57,288 nt of DNA from Leishmania donovani (lineage: Eukaryota; Euglenozoa; Kinetoplastea; Trypanosomatida; Trypanosomatidae): assembly GCF_000227135.1 (NCBI RefSeq), contig NC_018242.1, forward strand, positions 503,629-560,916, written 5' to 3'. The position numbers and the translations under genes were made by a program. This document shows, in pieces, positions 49,128 to 57,288 of this stretch. The notes beneath the pieces are model-generated. The model saw nothing but the letters and a program-made list of their open reading frames with translations, was not told the origin of the DNA and made no database searches. Each line of letters begins with the position of its first letter. Position 1 is the stretch's first letter.

Positions 49128-51242
49128 TCAACCAAAGAGTAGCCCCTGCAAGAGGGAGCGGGTGCGCAGTTGGTGGCCTGTGGCGAACACCACGTCCACT
49201 TCGGCCGCCGTTCTGCAGGCCTCCACGAGTGGGGCCCGCATCACAAAGATCGCTGCCGCGTACATGGGCAGCAGCCACAGAGCGCAAGGAGTGCTGGTAT
49301 CATGCGGGGCGGCGTTGGCGAGGCCAGTGGGCAACGACAGGGGACTGCGGCGGTGCATCTCACGCATGTGGTAGGACAGCACCAGATCCCAGAAGGACAG
49401 CACTTCGAAGGCATCGAGGAGGTCTGCGAAGCCCGTCAGCATCCACCGCATCGCCAGCACGAGCGGCGGGTACTGCAGATCGCGCGTTGCGTGCAGGACG
49501 GCCGGCAGTGCCAGCTGCTGCACGAGGCTCTCGAAGATCAAACAGCACTGAAAGAGTTCGGGTGTGGGGCCCTGCAGCCGACTCCACAGCTGCGCCACGA
49601 TCGCTGCCGCCAGCTCGTACTGCTCGACCGTGTCGCTCGTCACGTTGCAGAGGGCACCCAGCAGGAGGGTGAACCCCTCCAAAGGAGCAACGCCGCAGGG
49701 CAACGCCTTCTGGTGGACGAGATTTTTCTCAGGATACTGCAGGTACGTCACGTAGCTGTCAAGCGCATCCCCTGGTCTGCCCAACTGCTTCAGCGCTTGC
49801 ACCATCTTCGGGTCTGGCAGACTGCGATCCACCACCATCGCCGTTGACAGCACCTCCACGTCGTCGGTGTACACAAAATACTTGTCGCTGTCGCCGACGC
49901 TGATGAACATATCGTCCAGGGCGAGACGCTGCAGCAGCCGCGCGCGGTTCTCCTCCTTCGACGAGGAGTAGTGATGGTGGAAGCGCCGCTTCACCTTGTC
50001 GCGCGCCTGCCGGGAGGAACAGGTGAGGTAGCGCGCGAGACCGTGGCGCAGGTGGTTCGTCATGAGCTCCCCCTGCGCCAGAAACATCGGCTTTCCGTCT
50101 GTTACCACCAACGGCACCTGCAGCGCACGGGCGTATAGGAGACGGCGCACGGAGGGGTGAAGCCCCTCGCGTAGGAGAGCGGCCATCTGCTCCGTCTCGT
50201 CGCCGAAACGCAAGAACGCATCCATCTGAGTCTCCGCCAGTTCTAACGTGCTGTCGAGGGCCCCGCTTGGGTAGTACTTGCTCAGCTGTTGCGGGTGCAG
50301 CTCGGCGAAGTACTCGCGCAGCGCCTCCAACGGGGGGACGATGCCGGGGAAGGTGCGCAGCGCCTGCACGTGACGCTCAAATACCGTGAGGATACCCAAC
50401 TGATCAACGCCCAGCACGCCGCTGTCCCAGGCGGAGGCTGGAAGCACCCCAGCGGTGACGATGGCCTGCCGCGCTTCTTCAGAGTTGATGCCGTCCACGA
50501 GACAACGGAACAGCAGCGAGATGGGTGGCAGCCCCACGCGCTCCTCCTCCATGACGGCCTCTGCGTTGACGCCAGCGGTGACCTTCTTGGGCGACCGGGT
50601 GTCATTGCCAGAGCTGGACTTCCGCACCTCGGCAACCCTGAAGTGCTGTGAGACGGCTCTGGCCCAGAGGAAGCGCGCGTGCTCCAGCAGGTGAGAAAGC
50701 AGCACGCACACCTGCGTGTTCTCAGCCGCACTGTCGGCGACGCTATCATCGACCGAGGCCGCCGCCTCATATTTGGTATCCTTGGAAGAATCTGGCATTC
50801 CCTCGGCGGAGGTGGACTGTGAGAGTTGCTTCTTGGCCACCCAGTCATTCTCCTCCTTGGCCCGCTGTGCCACCAGTCGCTCCTGCAGCTGCGCTACCAC
50901 CTTGTTCTGCCGAGACACAACGCTGTGCAGCGAGCTAATCAGGTCGGCGCCGGAGGGAGGGATCACAGGCGCCGCGCTGGACGGCATCAACAGTTGCACC
51001 TTCACTGTCTCGGCCCACTGTGAACTGAGGAACCCAGTCCACGTGTCCAGCGACGAGAGCGACGCACCAGCGATGCCCTCTGCAGTGTACCTCGCGCCAT
51101 CGGTGGGCCTGGCTATCGATGGACTCTGCTGCGCCTGATGCTGATGTGCGGCTGATGCACGCACAGCGCTGCGCTGAATTGTGGCACTGTCGCGCGACGG
51201 GCGAGAGAGAGTGGCGTAGGTCAGCGGGGTGCTCTGCGACAT
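49128..51242 (-). CDS. TBC-domain protein, TBC1D19-like
   Basis: This is a 704-residue protein. The C-terminal half (about 350-704) has the layout of a divergent TBC (Rab-GAP) domain of the TBC1D19 type: LREGLHPSVRRLLYARALQVPL, then DDMFISVGDSDKYFVYTDDVEVL, a middle part (GVAPLEGFTLLLGALCNVTS), WMLTGFADLLDAFEVLSFWDLVL, and PMYAAAIFVMRAPLVEACRTA. TBC domains speed GTP hydrolysis by Rab GTPases with an arginine finger (IxxDxxR) and a glutamine finger (YxQ). I do not see either in this protein, so it may act as a Rab binder or scaffold. The N-terminal half has a coiled coil (about 120-150) and a Ser-rich linker. The frame extends to 51323 only with GTG, so the ATG at 51242 is taken as the start. 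Confidence 0.68.
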   Translation of the reverse strand: MSQSTPLTYATLSRPSRDSATIQRSAVRASAAHQHQAQQSPSIARPTDGARYTAEGIAGASLSSLDTWTGFLSSQWAETVKVQLLMPSSAAPVIPPSGADLISSLHSVVSRQNKVVAQLQERLVAQRAKEENDWVAKKQLSQSTSAEGMPDSSKDTKYEAAASVDDSVADSAAENTQVCVLLSHLLEHARFLWARAVSQHFRVAEVRKSSSGNDTRSPKKVTAGVNAEAVMEEERVGLPPISLLFRCLVDGINSEEARQAIVTAGVLPASAWDSGVLGVDQLGILTVFERHVQALRTFPGIVPPLEALREYFAELHPQQLSKYYPSGALDSTLELAETQMDAFLRFGDETEQMAALLREGLHPSVRRLLYARALQVPLVVTDGKPMFLAQGELMTNHLRHGLARYLTCSSRQARDKVKRRFHHHYSSSKEENRARLLQRLALDDMFISVGDSDKYFVYTDDVEVLSTAMVVDRSLPDPKMVQALKQLGRPGDALDSYVTYLQYPEKNLVHQKALPCGVAPLEGFTLLLGALCNVTSDTVEQYELAAAIVAQLWSRLQGPTPELFQCCLIFESLVQQLALPAVLHATRDLQYPPLVLAMRWMLTGFADLLDAFEVLSFWDLVLSYHMREMHRRSPLSLPTGLANAAPHDTSTPCALWLLPMYAAAIFVMRAPLVEACRTAAEVDVVFATGHQLRTRSLLQGLLFG

Positions 51243-51323
51243 GAGCGAGGGTACTGCGAAGGTGTCGGCGTGTATGCTCACTGCTGTCGCTGCTGTTGGT
51301 AGTGACGCCAACGCACAGAGCAC

Positions 51324-51860
51324 TGGTGGAAGACGCGGATGATGGCGACAAGGGAGGAGGGACGTGTGCGAGAGATGAAGTGCGGTGATCTACGCGGGCG
51401 TGGCAATGGCGTGCTTCTTACGCACGCACGCAGGAAGGCAGGCAGGCAGAGAAAAAAAACAAAGGAGGGAGGGATGGGAAGAGGAGAGTCGGGCTCAACA
51501 GAGAGAGAGAGGGAGGCAGCCACACGCGGATGAGTGTGGCTTGACAGCATCACCCTTCTCCATTGAAAAACTAAAACAAGAAAAGGGCACCAAAAATGTG
51601 CGCCGGCTAGAGCGATCTGAGAAAGCGTGAAGACCCGCCGCTACTCATGGAGCTGGTGGGCAAGGGAGCAGGTTGTGCAAGCGGTGCCACCGAACGATAC
51701 GACATCATCGGGGCGAGGCGCGCGTGACGTCATGCGTGTACGCGTATGTCTATGCTTGTCTGCCGTTGGGCTCTCTGTGAGGCGAACGTCGGATGTCGTA
51801 ACAGATAGAGAGACGGTGACGACTGGCCCCGTGTGCGTCTCGTCATTCTCCCTCCACCCC
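51324..51860. other. Intergenic spacer
   Basis: This is the 5' flank of the TBC gene and 3' flank of the 2OG oxygenase. A purine-rich run on the plus strand (about 51450-51520) and an A run (51453-51460) are present. No gene seen. Confidence 0.55.
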
Positions 51861-52775
51861 TCATGCCAGTGATGACGGAGATGAAGCGGATGGCAACGGC
51901 GGCTGCCCCGACGTCGCAGTGTACCAGCGCTTCGCGTATGCCGGTCGCAGCTCGACGATGACGTTGAAGCGGAAGACCCCGCTGCCTGCGTGCGTTTCCG
52001 CATCCGCTCCACCCACGACACATGCGGCGTGCAGAGATGGGCTGCGCTGTCCATCTGTCCGCGGTATTTCGGCGACCCAGTCCCGCCGCACCCGATGCAA
52101 CACACCGGGCAGAGCGCCTCCCGACACCGCCCCGAGCATATTTCCTGCCATGACGACGGCCGCTCCGGTGTGCGCGGTCAGGACCGGCTCCCAGTGCGGA
52201 AGCGTGCCCGGCATATTCGACGCTTCACCGCGCATGGATGTTGGCGAGGAGGTCACATGAGCCGTGTTGCACCCCGGCCGGCTCGCGAAGGGCGTCAGCA
52301 CCGCGTCGGTTGTGCTCACCTCCAGGCCACCTGCCGACCCCACGAGTAAGGCAGTGCACAAGCCAGGATCAACGTGTGGTCGACATCCAGAGCCTGCTGG
52401 GTACCGTAGCACCCGCAGCACGGAGTTCCGGCCCAAGTTGCTGAGGATCTCGTCGCGGGCGGCGGAGGAGACGCCCCGCTCCCGCAGCGCTTCCTGCGCG
52501 TAGCTGAGAGCGGCCTCGTGTAGGCCACCACATATCAGCCTCACCTCGACGGGCAACTGCTCGTACACAGTGCTGGCCTCGTACATGTGGTGCAGCGGCA
52601 GCTCGATGTGATCGCGGCGGTGCCCACGCGCGCCACCACGTCGACGAACGAAGGGGCGGAGTGGGCTGCTCGTGCCGGACACACCGTAGAGAGTTTCCGC
52701 ATTCCGGTGCAGCGCCGCAAAGGCGTGCTGCACCTCCGCTGGGGTGAACAGGTTTGCTGTCCGCCACCGCTTCAT
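51861..52775 (-). CDS. 2-oxoglutarate/Fe(II)-dependent oxygenase
   Basis: This 304-residue protein has the facial triad of the double-stranded beta-helix oxygenases. H134 and D136 lie in CRPHVDPGLCTALLVGSAGGLEV, whose Gly-rich ending is typical of the isopenicillin-N-synthase-like fold. The distal H227 is in GGALPGVLHRVRRD, and the 2-oxoglutarate-binding arginine is R269 in FRFNVIVELRP. These enzymes use O2 and 2-oxoglutarate to hydroxylate or demethylate small molecules or proteins. A poorly conserved stretch (about 235-262) lengthens the usual spacing between the distal His and the Arg. The N-terminal third (MKRWRTANLFTPAEVQHAFA) is helical, as in plant-type 2OG enzymes. The start at 52775 is favoured: a pyrimidine tract and AG lie directly upstream, and the remaining upstream frame (to 53144) is spacer-like. 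The substrate is unknown. Confidence 0.85.
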   Translation of the reverse strand: MKRWRTANLFTPAEVQHAFAALHRNAETLYGVSGTSSPLRPFVRRRGGARGHRRDHIELPLHHMYEASTVYEQLPVEVRLICGGLHEAALSYAQEALRERGVSSAARDEILSNLGRNSVLRVLRYPAGSGCRPHVDPGLCTALLVGSAGGLEVSTTDAVLTPFASRPGCNTAHVTSSPTSMRGEASNMPGTLPHWEPVLTAHTGAAVVMAGNMLGAVSGGALPGVLHRVRRDWVAEIPRTDGQRSPSLHAACVVGGADAETHAGSGVFRFNVIVELRPAYAKRWYTATSGQPPLPSASSPSSLA

Positions 52776-53175
52776 CTGAGGACGCTTGTGAGCCAACGGA
52801 AGGGGTGGAGGAGCATGGGCAGAGGTTTGGAGTCGGAAAGCAACGTCAAGCTCCCTCCTGACATCGCAACAGCGACGGAGGTATGAGGTGTGCCATCGCC
52901 AGATGGGACGCATAGACCTGTGGCCAAATATGCGGTGCCCCAGAGCGCCGTTGAGCGCATCGGCACACGCGCGTGCACTGGCGCTTTTCGAATTCCGGCC
53001 CCACTTGCCGGTGAGCAGGGGGGGGGATGTAGCAGCGGCAACACAAGACTGGGAGTTGACGCGACAGCCGATACTGCGGTGCGCACACATACACAGAGAT
53101 ATGCAACCCGAAGCACCACCAACACAGAAGCGAAGCGCATGCATAGGTCCCCGTCCGCCTGAGTGCTCCGCTGCG
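52776..53175. other. Short intergenic spacer
   Basis: This is the 5' flank of the oxygenase and 3' flank of the Arp3-like gene. A G-run (53020-53027) is the only simple feature. The coding-strand run C/T (52818-52797) then AG fits a spliced-leader acceptor for the oxygenase. Confidence 0.5.
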
Positions 53176-54393
53176 CTAGACGCGGTGCTGGCGCATCACG
53201 GAGGCGCCACACTCCATGTACGCCTCTCGCGCGACGGCTGCCGTCGCATACTCTGGGCTGGCGGCGAAGGCGCTGGCCCCTCTCCACACGGCATGCGTTG
53301 CCTGTGAATGATCGCGCACGTTCACCTCGTACTTGACTTGTCGGCCCAGAGTGCTGCCCGGGGCGGGCCCGACGCCGACGGAACGCTCATCCAAGGCACG
53401 CTGCAGCCCGTGATACAGGCGCTTCGCAAAGTGAGCGAAACGCGTGTTGCCGCCAGAGACGATGACATTCGCGTACAGCGGCCGCCTGCCGTCCATCGGG
53501 CAGGACCACACAACAGAGTCGATCACGGCGGGTAGGCCGCCGCACGCGGAGGCGGTGAGAGCCGACGGTGCGGCGAGCAAATTTGGCTGAAACATCGTCT
53601 CCGGTGCGAGGAATCTCTCGTAGCCCACGTCGATAGAGTATGGGGCCCCAGTGCGCGAGTGTAGCTCCGTGTGATGGATCACGTAGGAAGGCAAGCTCGA
53701 TTCCGCCCGCGCAAGCTCGCGCGCGATGTCATCTGCCGTGTAGCCGTAGCGCGTTTTCACCCGCTCCGCCACCTCTAGCGCTTGCTCAGCCTCGATACCC
53801 CGCTCGTGCTCCCGCAGGCTCTTCAGAACATACTGCGTGATGTCCCGGCCCGCCACAGGAAAACGACGCGCCGCGCCGGCCACGGCGTAACCCGCCACAA
53901 TGGGCACCACCTGCGTTACGCCAGCGCCGCTCTCCACCACCACAGCTGTGTCGCACCCGTCGCCAACGCTGCTGAGCACGAAGAGCGCCTGCGAGCCGAT
54001 GCACAGTCGCGGCACCCCGAAACTCTCGAACATAATCTCCGCTGTCATCTCTCGCTGCTCGTACGGGGTGACGGCCGCCTCGGTCAGCAGCACACCGACA
54101 TCTTGCGGCTCGACGCAGGCGTAGCGGTTGAAGAGGTGGCGCCAGTACTCCTCCATCACATCCCAGTCCACCACCAGCCCGTGCTCTAGCGGTCTGCGCC
54201 GCTGCACTCCGGGCCCGACCATCGTGGCAGCTGCGTCCCCAACTGCGAACGTTTCAGCGGACATGCGGTCCCGCCACGCACATACGGTGGGCAACGCAAA
54301 CGTTGGCTCAGCGTTGCCAGCGTAGCCGAGACGAGTGGTGCTCGTGCCGATGTCGCACACCACCACCGAAGCGGCGCAGGAGCTGCACGCCAT
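53176..54393 (-). CDS. ARP3: Actin-related protein, Arp3-like
   Basis: This 405-residue protein (Arp3 is about 418) resembles Arp3 along its length. It has VVVCDIGTSTTRLGYAGNAEP at the first phosphate loop and EIMFESFGVPRLCIGSQAL in the middle. The second phosphate loop is followed by VTQVVPIVAGYAV and FPVAGRDITQYVLKSLREHE, then VGYERFLAPETMFQPNLL, SCPMDGRRPLYANVIVSGGN, and AVWRGASAFAASPEYATAAV near the C-terminus. The pairing of AGRDIT, YERFLAPE and CP(I/M)D.RRPLY is the Arp3 pattern rather than conventional actin. Arp3 with Arp2 forms the core of the Arp2/3 complex that nucleates branched actin filaments. The start at 54393 gives a normal actin N-terminus; the frame continues upstream to 54603 without actin-like residues. 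Confidence 0.85.
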   Translation of the reverse strand: MACSSCAASVVVCDIGTSTTRLGYAGNAEPTFALPTVCAWRDRMSAETFAVGDAAATMVGPGVQRRRPLEHGLVVDWDVMEEYWRHLFNRYACVEPQDVGVLLTEAAVTPYEQREMTAEIMFESFGVPRLCIGSQALFVLSSVGDGCDTAVVVESGAGVTQVVPIVAGYAVAGAARRFPVAGRDITQYVLKSLREHERGIEAEQALEVAERVKTRYGYTADDIARELARAESSLPSYVIHHTELHSRTGAPYSIDVGYERFLAPETMFQPNLLAAPSALTASACGGLPAVIDSVVWSCPMDGRRPLYANVIVSGGNTRFAHFAKRLYHGLQRALDERSVGVGPAPGSTLGRQVKYEVNVRDHSQATHAVWRGASAFAASPEYATAAVAREAYMECGASVMRQHRV

Positions 54394-54639
54394 TACCTCT
54401 CCTCTTATCTCACACAAAGTCTTTGATGCTAGTGATGATGGCGGGGAGAGCGAAGGTAGGCTGTCGCATCCCCGTGTCGCGTGTGCCCCACTGGGCGGAG
54501 GCGTCAGCACCGGCGAAGAGGCCCACAATGATGGAGAAACAGAGGGAGCAGAGGGTGTGGTTGGCGTAGCTACACATCGACACGCAGGAGTGCCCCATAT
54601 CAAGCCTTTTTAGACACCAGCCTAGAGTGTCTACGCCAT

Positions 54640-55423
54640 GGTGAGACGGGGTGGGGTGGGGGCACCCGGCAGCGCGTGGCGCTCCCGGGNNNNNNNNNNN
54701 NNNNNNNNNNNNNNNNNNNNNNNNNNNNNNNNNNNNNNNNNNNNNNNNNNNNNNNNNNNNNNNNNNNNNNNNNNNNNNNNNNNNNNNNGGGGGGGGGGGG
54801 GGGGGGCGCCTCCGGGGTGGGGGGGCCCCCCCGGGGGGGGGGGTCATCCGTGCACCCCAACTCTGTCTCTGGGGAGGAAGCCCAGCAGCGCCCCCTCCTC
54901 TCCCTCCTATATCCCTGCCAGTGCGGGACCGCTTCTCCTGGTGACAGGGTCAAGCACCTACAACGTAGGGAGGTCAGAGTAAGATGGCGCTGCGGATGGC
55001 GGCCGTCAGGTGCCGGATGGCGTTGCACCGGAGCAACCTGCGACAGCGCACACACACGATTCATGTGATGGGCAGAGAGTGTCGGCGTGACTCAAACGCA
55101 TCCCACCCCCGGCCCTCACACCGTCCTGCTACTGTTGGGGAGCCTGTGCCATCGCGATGGGATCGCACCGTGTGGCGACCGGCACAACGTGAGCGGCTGC
55201 GGGGCGACCTGTGAGGGCGGGTGGGTGGCGGCTAGAGTTTGAGGCGGAGGCCGAGCCCTCAGATGACCGAGTTGGTGCACTGCTGTCACGTGTGTCTCTG
55301 CAGCTGCTTCGCACCAGGCGATAGGGGCCTGTGACAGGGCCCGGTGCAAGAGTGGGGTTCGACCTCATGTTGCATGGCAGAGAAATAGACATGCTGCAGC
55401 GCAGAGCGCAAGCGTGTCTCGGC
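54640..55423 (+). mobile_element. SIDER-type short retroposon, copy B (antisense to the genes)
   Basis: This is an inverted, near-identical copy of 29755-30373, apart from the N run and an extra G/C-homopolymer block (54789-54843) that has no counterpart in copy A. The readable part beyond that block runs with only isolated mismatches; one visible difference is CTCAAACG here against CTCGAACG in copy A. It lies in the 3' flank of the DUF1796 gene in antisense orientation. No poly-A tail is obvious at either end. Confidence 0.75.
54690..54788. other. Run of N (99 bases) inside SIDER copy B, probable artefact
   Basis: Copy A has only a seven-base C run (G on this strand) at the same place and no extra sequence. 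The N run plus the following G/C-rich block therefore looks like an assembly error at a homopolymer. Confidence 0.9.
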
Positions 55424-55581
55424 GCGCTCGTACACCTACGCGGACACATACTTGCACGCGCCGGTTTACTGCGACCGGCACCGAAAGGAAAGGCGCCATC
55501 GCACATGAGTGATGTGCGGGATGACATCCATCGGCGCACGCACACAATACCTGCACCGCCCGTGAAGGGGGTTGGAAGGCT

Positions 55582-56799
55582 CTACGAGTCGGATGGGCTG
55601 GCGGGGTCAATGGAATCCATGAGCTTCGTGCTGGAGTTCGTCAAGTGCTGGATACGGCAAATCACCTCGTACGTGCCGCGCTGCATCTCATGTGCGAGTT
55701 TCTCCACCGCAGCTACCTTGTCCCCGCCCGTGAGGATCTGGTAGAGGTGGATGAGCACGAGCTGATCCTCCTCGTCGGTGAAAGGGCGCTCAGTTCGGAA
55801 GGGCCGCCCTGCCGCGTGATAGGTCGCGTCGCCGCAGTAACGACACTTTCGTCGCACTCGCTCCTCCACCTGCGGCGCGGCAGAGGTGTCTTCGAGCATC
55901 TTTGTGCTGCCGATGCCAGCGCACGTGCCGCCGACGCTGGCGACACCGTTGATCAAGGCCAAGTTGTCGTGGCCACGCCATGGGAAGCGCGCCACGGTGA
56001 GATCGGCAAGGGGGACGTCGTCGGTCCGAATGGCGCCATCACAGCGGAGCGCCCCGCTTTCGAAATCCCGTGCTTCTGCGGACGCCACCGTCGCTGGTGG
56101 CGGAGTGGCAGCGCCTACGTTGACGGCAGGCCAGTTGCTTTCCGCGACGCTGTGCATCATGACGGTGCGGTAGGCGGTGTGTGTGCGGTCAAAGAGCGTG
56201 TCGCCAGGCAAGCCGCGGTACTGCAGCGTCCAGAGAGTTACCCGCGGCGAGAGCGGGGCCAGCTGCACCGCGTTGGCGCGCAGCCCTTGGTCGTGCACCA
56301 TGAAGACAATACGGAAGTCGAGGGAAGGGTTGCGGCGCGCCACGGCTTCCTCCAGATCGAGGGCGAGCGCCAACTCCTCTTGAGGATAGCGCGCCGTGAC
56401 GGTGCGGAAAAACGTGACGGGCCTCTCCGGGGAGTCCAGCACCGCGTCGAAGCGGCGCATCTTTACTTGGAAGTGGGCCTGCACGTGTGGGTCGTTGAGG
56501 TCGAAGTGCGCAAAGGCCGTGTGCTGTCCGCGGAAGAGCACCCACGGCCCCACACACTCGGGTCGGTACGGCGGCGGCCCAGGCGGGTAGAAGCCCTCCG
56601 CAAAGCCGTTCCGGATGAAGTGCATCAGTCCATCAAGGGTGACGCGACTGAAATCGAACGGGTAGGCCTCCGTGCGCAGGCCGAGCTTCCCCAACATCAA
56701 CGCTGGGCCGCACCATCCTCCTAGCGAGATGTACTTGCGCGGCAACGACGCGCCGTGGAAGAGAGCGGCTCGGTAGACCCGCCGACTACCACAGAACAT
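55582..56799 (-). CDS. DUF1796 (papain-like fold) protein with C-terminal zinc and Myb-like segments
   Basis: This is a 405-residue protein. The N-terminus (KYISLGGWCGPALMLGKLGL, cysteine 30, then RTEAYPFDF) is the signature of DUF1796, a putative papain-like cysteine peptidase family in which this cysteine is the proposed nucleophile. The family region extends to about residue 230 (WVLFRGQHTAFAHFDLND, RFDAVLDSPERPVTFFRTV, FRIVFMVHDQGL). A less conserved linker follows, then KCRYCGDATYHAAG (318-331), a CxxC plus His cluster that may bind zinc. RPFTDEEDQLVLIHLYQIL onward (338-386) has the helix pattern and acidic start of a Myb/SANT repeat. The start at 56799 is the only ATG just before the conserved block; the upstream frame to 57192 is spacer-like. 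The activity, and whether it is a peptidase or nuclear factor, are unknown. Confidence 0.78.
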   Translation of the reverse strand: MFCGSRRVYRAALFHGASLPRKYISLGGWCGPALMLGKLGLRTEAYPFDFSRVTLDGLMHFIRNGFAEGFYPPGPPPYRPECVGPWVLFRGQHTAFAHFDLNDPHVQAHFQVKMRRFDAVLDSPERPVTFFRTVTARYPQEELALALDLEEAVARRNPSLDFRIVFMVHDQGLRANAVQLAPLSPRVTLWTLQYRGLPGDTLFDRTHTAYRTVMMHSVAESNWPAVNVGAATPPPATVASAEARDFESGALRCDGAIRTDDVPLADLTVARFPWRGHDNLALINGVASVGGTCAGIGSTKMLEDTSAAPQVEERVRRKCRYCGDATYHAAGRPFRTERPFTDEEDQLVLIHLYQILTGGDKVAAVEKLAHEMQRGTYEVICRIQHLTNSSTKLMDSIDPASPSDS

Positions 56800-57288
56800 G
56801 CCAGCGTGTACTGAAACAACGTGCGCGGCACCAAACCTTCTGTGTGTGTGCGCGCATGCACTTAAGTGTGGTGGAAGTACGCATGCGAGCGCCCGCAATC
56901 TGCATGAGCGAGCGATCGAGAGATAGAACGACCACCGCCGTGGATGCAGTAGCAGCACCAATGACGTGAATAACGCGCTGATGCACGTTGAGGGCGAGAA
57001 CGAAGGGGAGAGAGATGAAGCCGTGACAGAGCATGCGGAGTAACGGGTGGAGGGGAGGCACCACCGAGTATCTGCGGCGATGTGCGTCCGTGTATCTCGA
57101 GAGCCGTCTTCGTCTGCAAGGTGGAAGCAGGTGCTCGCCCTGCACGCTTCTCTCAGCGAAGATTTACAACGTGCGCGGACTTGCACGCACAAATGTGCAT
57201 GTGAGCCGTCTGCCCTATGTAGGTCTCACAGCTCCTCACCCCAGCTCGCTCAGCTGCTGCCTCGTGAGTCGTCGTGAGTTTCGGTCCC
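56800..57288. other. 5' flank of the DUF1796 gene to the window end
   Basis: No gene or repeat was recognised. Short TGTG and CA tracts occur near 56838-56850. The next gene upstream in the transcription unit lies beyond the window. Confidence 0.5.

Larger units (their letters stand above)
54394..55581. other. Spacer with SIDER copy B and assembly artefacts
   Basis: This is the 5' flank of the Arp3-like gene and 3' flank of the DUF1796 gene. Coding-strand pyrimidine-rich sequence near 54530-54560, followed by CCAG near 54488, is a plausible acceptor for the Arp3-like mRNA. The SIDER copy and N run are listed separately. Confidence 0.6.

Noticed and set aside
51243..51323. N-terminal extension of the TBC protein to 51323
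   Set aside because: The codon at 51323 is GTG; ATG at 51242 is the first available start.
55350..55372. GGTTCGA-like string as a tRNA B box
   Set aside because: It lies inside SIDER copy B (and its twin in copy A) and no cloverleaf or A box surrounds it.

Overview
The window is nuclear DNA from a kinetoplastid, almost certainly Leishmania. It is GC-rich and intron-less. Every convincing gene lies on the minus strand, the genes are separated by 0.4-3.4 kb of CA/GT-, TA- and purine/pyrimidine-rich spacer, and there is a near-identical pair of short SIDER-type retroposons. From memory of the L. major map, the order NT1 nucleoside transporter - kinetoplast-associated DNA topoisomerase II - EIF4G2 - actin-like gene matches the middle of chromosome 15. 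That assignment was not checked by a search.

Transcription would run right to left as one polycistronic unit. In that order the genes are: a DUF1796-type protein with a C-terminal Myb-like segment (55582-56799); an Arp3-like protein (53176-54393); a 2OG-Fe(II) oxygenase (51861-52775); a TBC1D19-like TBC protein (49128-51242); a coiled-coil protein (47560-48471); a DxDxT/FCP1-like phosphatase (45819-46931); a calcyphosin-like EF-hand protein (44166-45281); a second actin-related protein (42181-43503); EIF4G2 (34347-38714); a CorA-like Mg2+ transporter with a SHOCT-like and RS-rich N-terminus (30934-33438); a USP7-like deubiquitinase (24270-28511); type II topoisomerase TOP2 (18670-22380); a 1869-residue IQ-motif protein (11469-17078); a putative mitochondrial zinc-finger protein (8766-10394); a SET-domain protein (5561-6784); the Ufm1-conjugating enzyme UFC1 (1949-2464); and the N-terminus of an ENT nucleoside transporter (1-302).

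Control in this unit is expected to be post-transcriptional: trans-splicing at polypyrimidine/AG sites and UTR elements. The clearest example is upstream of TOP2. A 46-nt polypyrimidine tract is followed by an AG, and then by four sense-strand CATAGA cores within about 400 nt. One of these is a perfect CATAGAAG, the octamer that drives S-phase cycling of TOP2 and other kDNA-replication mRNAs in Crithidia. Other noncoding features are the inverted SIDER pair (29755-30373 and 54640-55423), a high-complexity stretch at about 3330-4900 that may be a degenerate retroposon, and a 3.4 kb spacer (38715-42180) holding a U-rich element. There are three runs of N (567-1536, 30092-30151, 54690-54788); the last two fall inside the SIDER copies. 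ORF starts were taken only at ATG. Several longer frames begin at GTG and were shortened.
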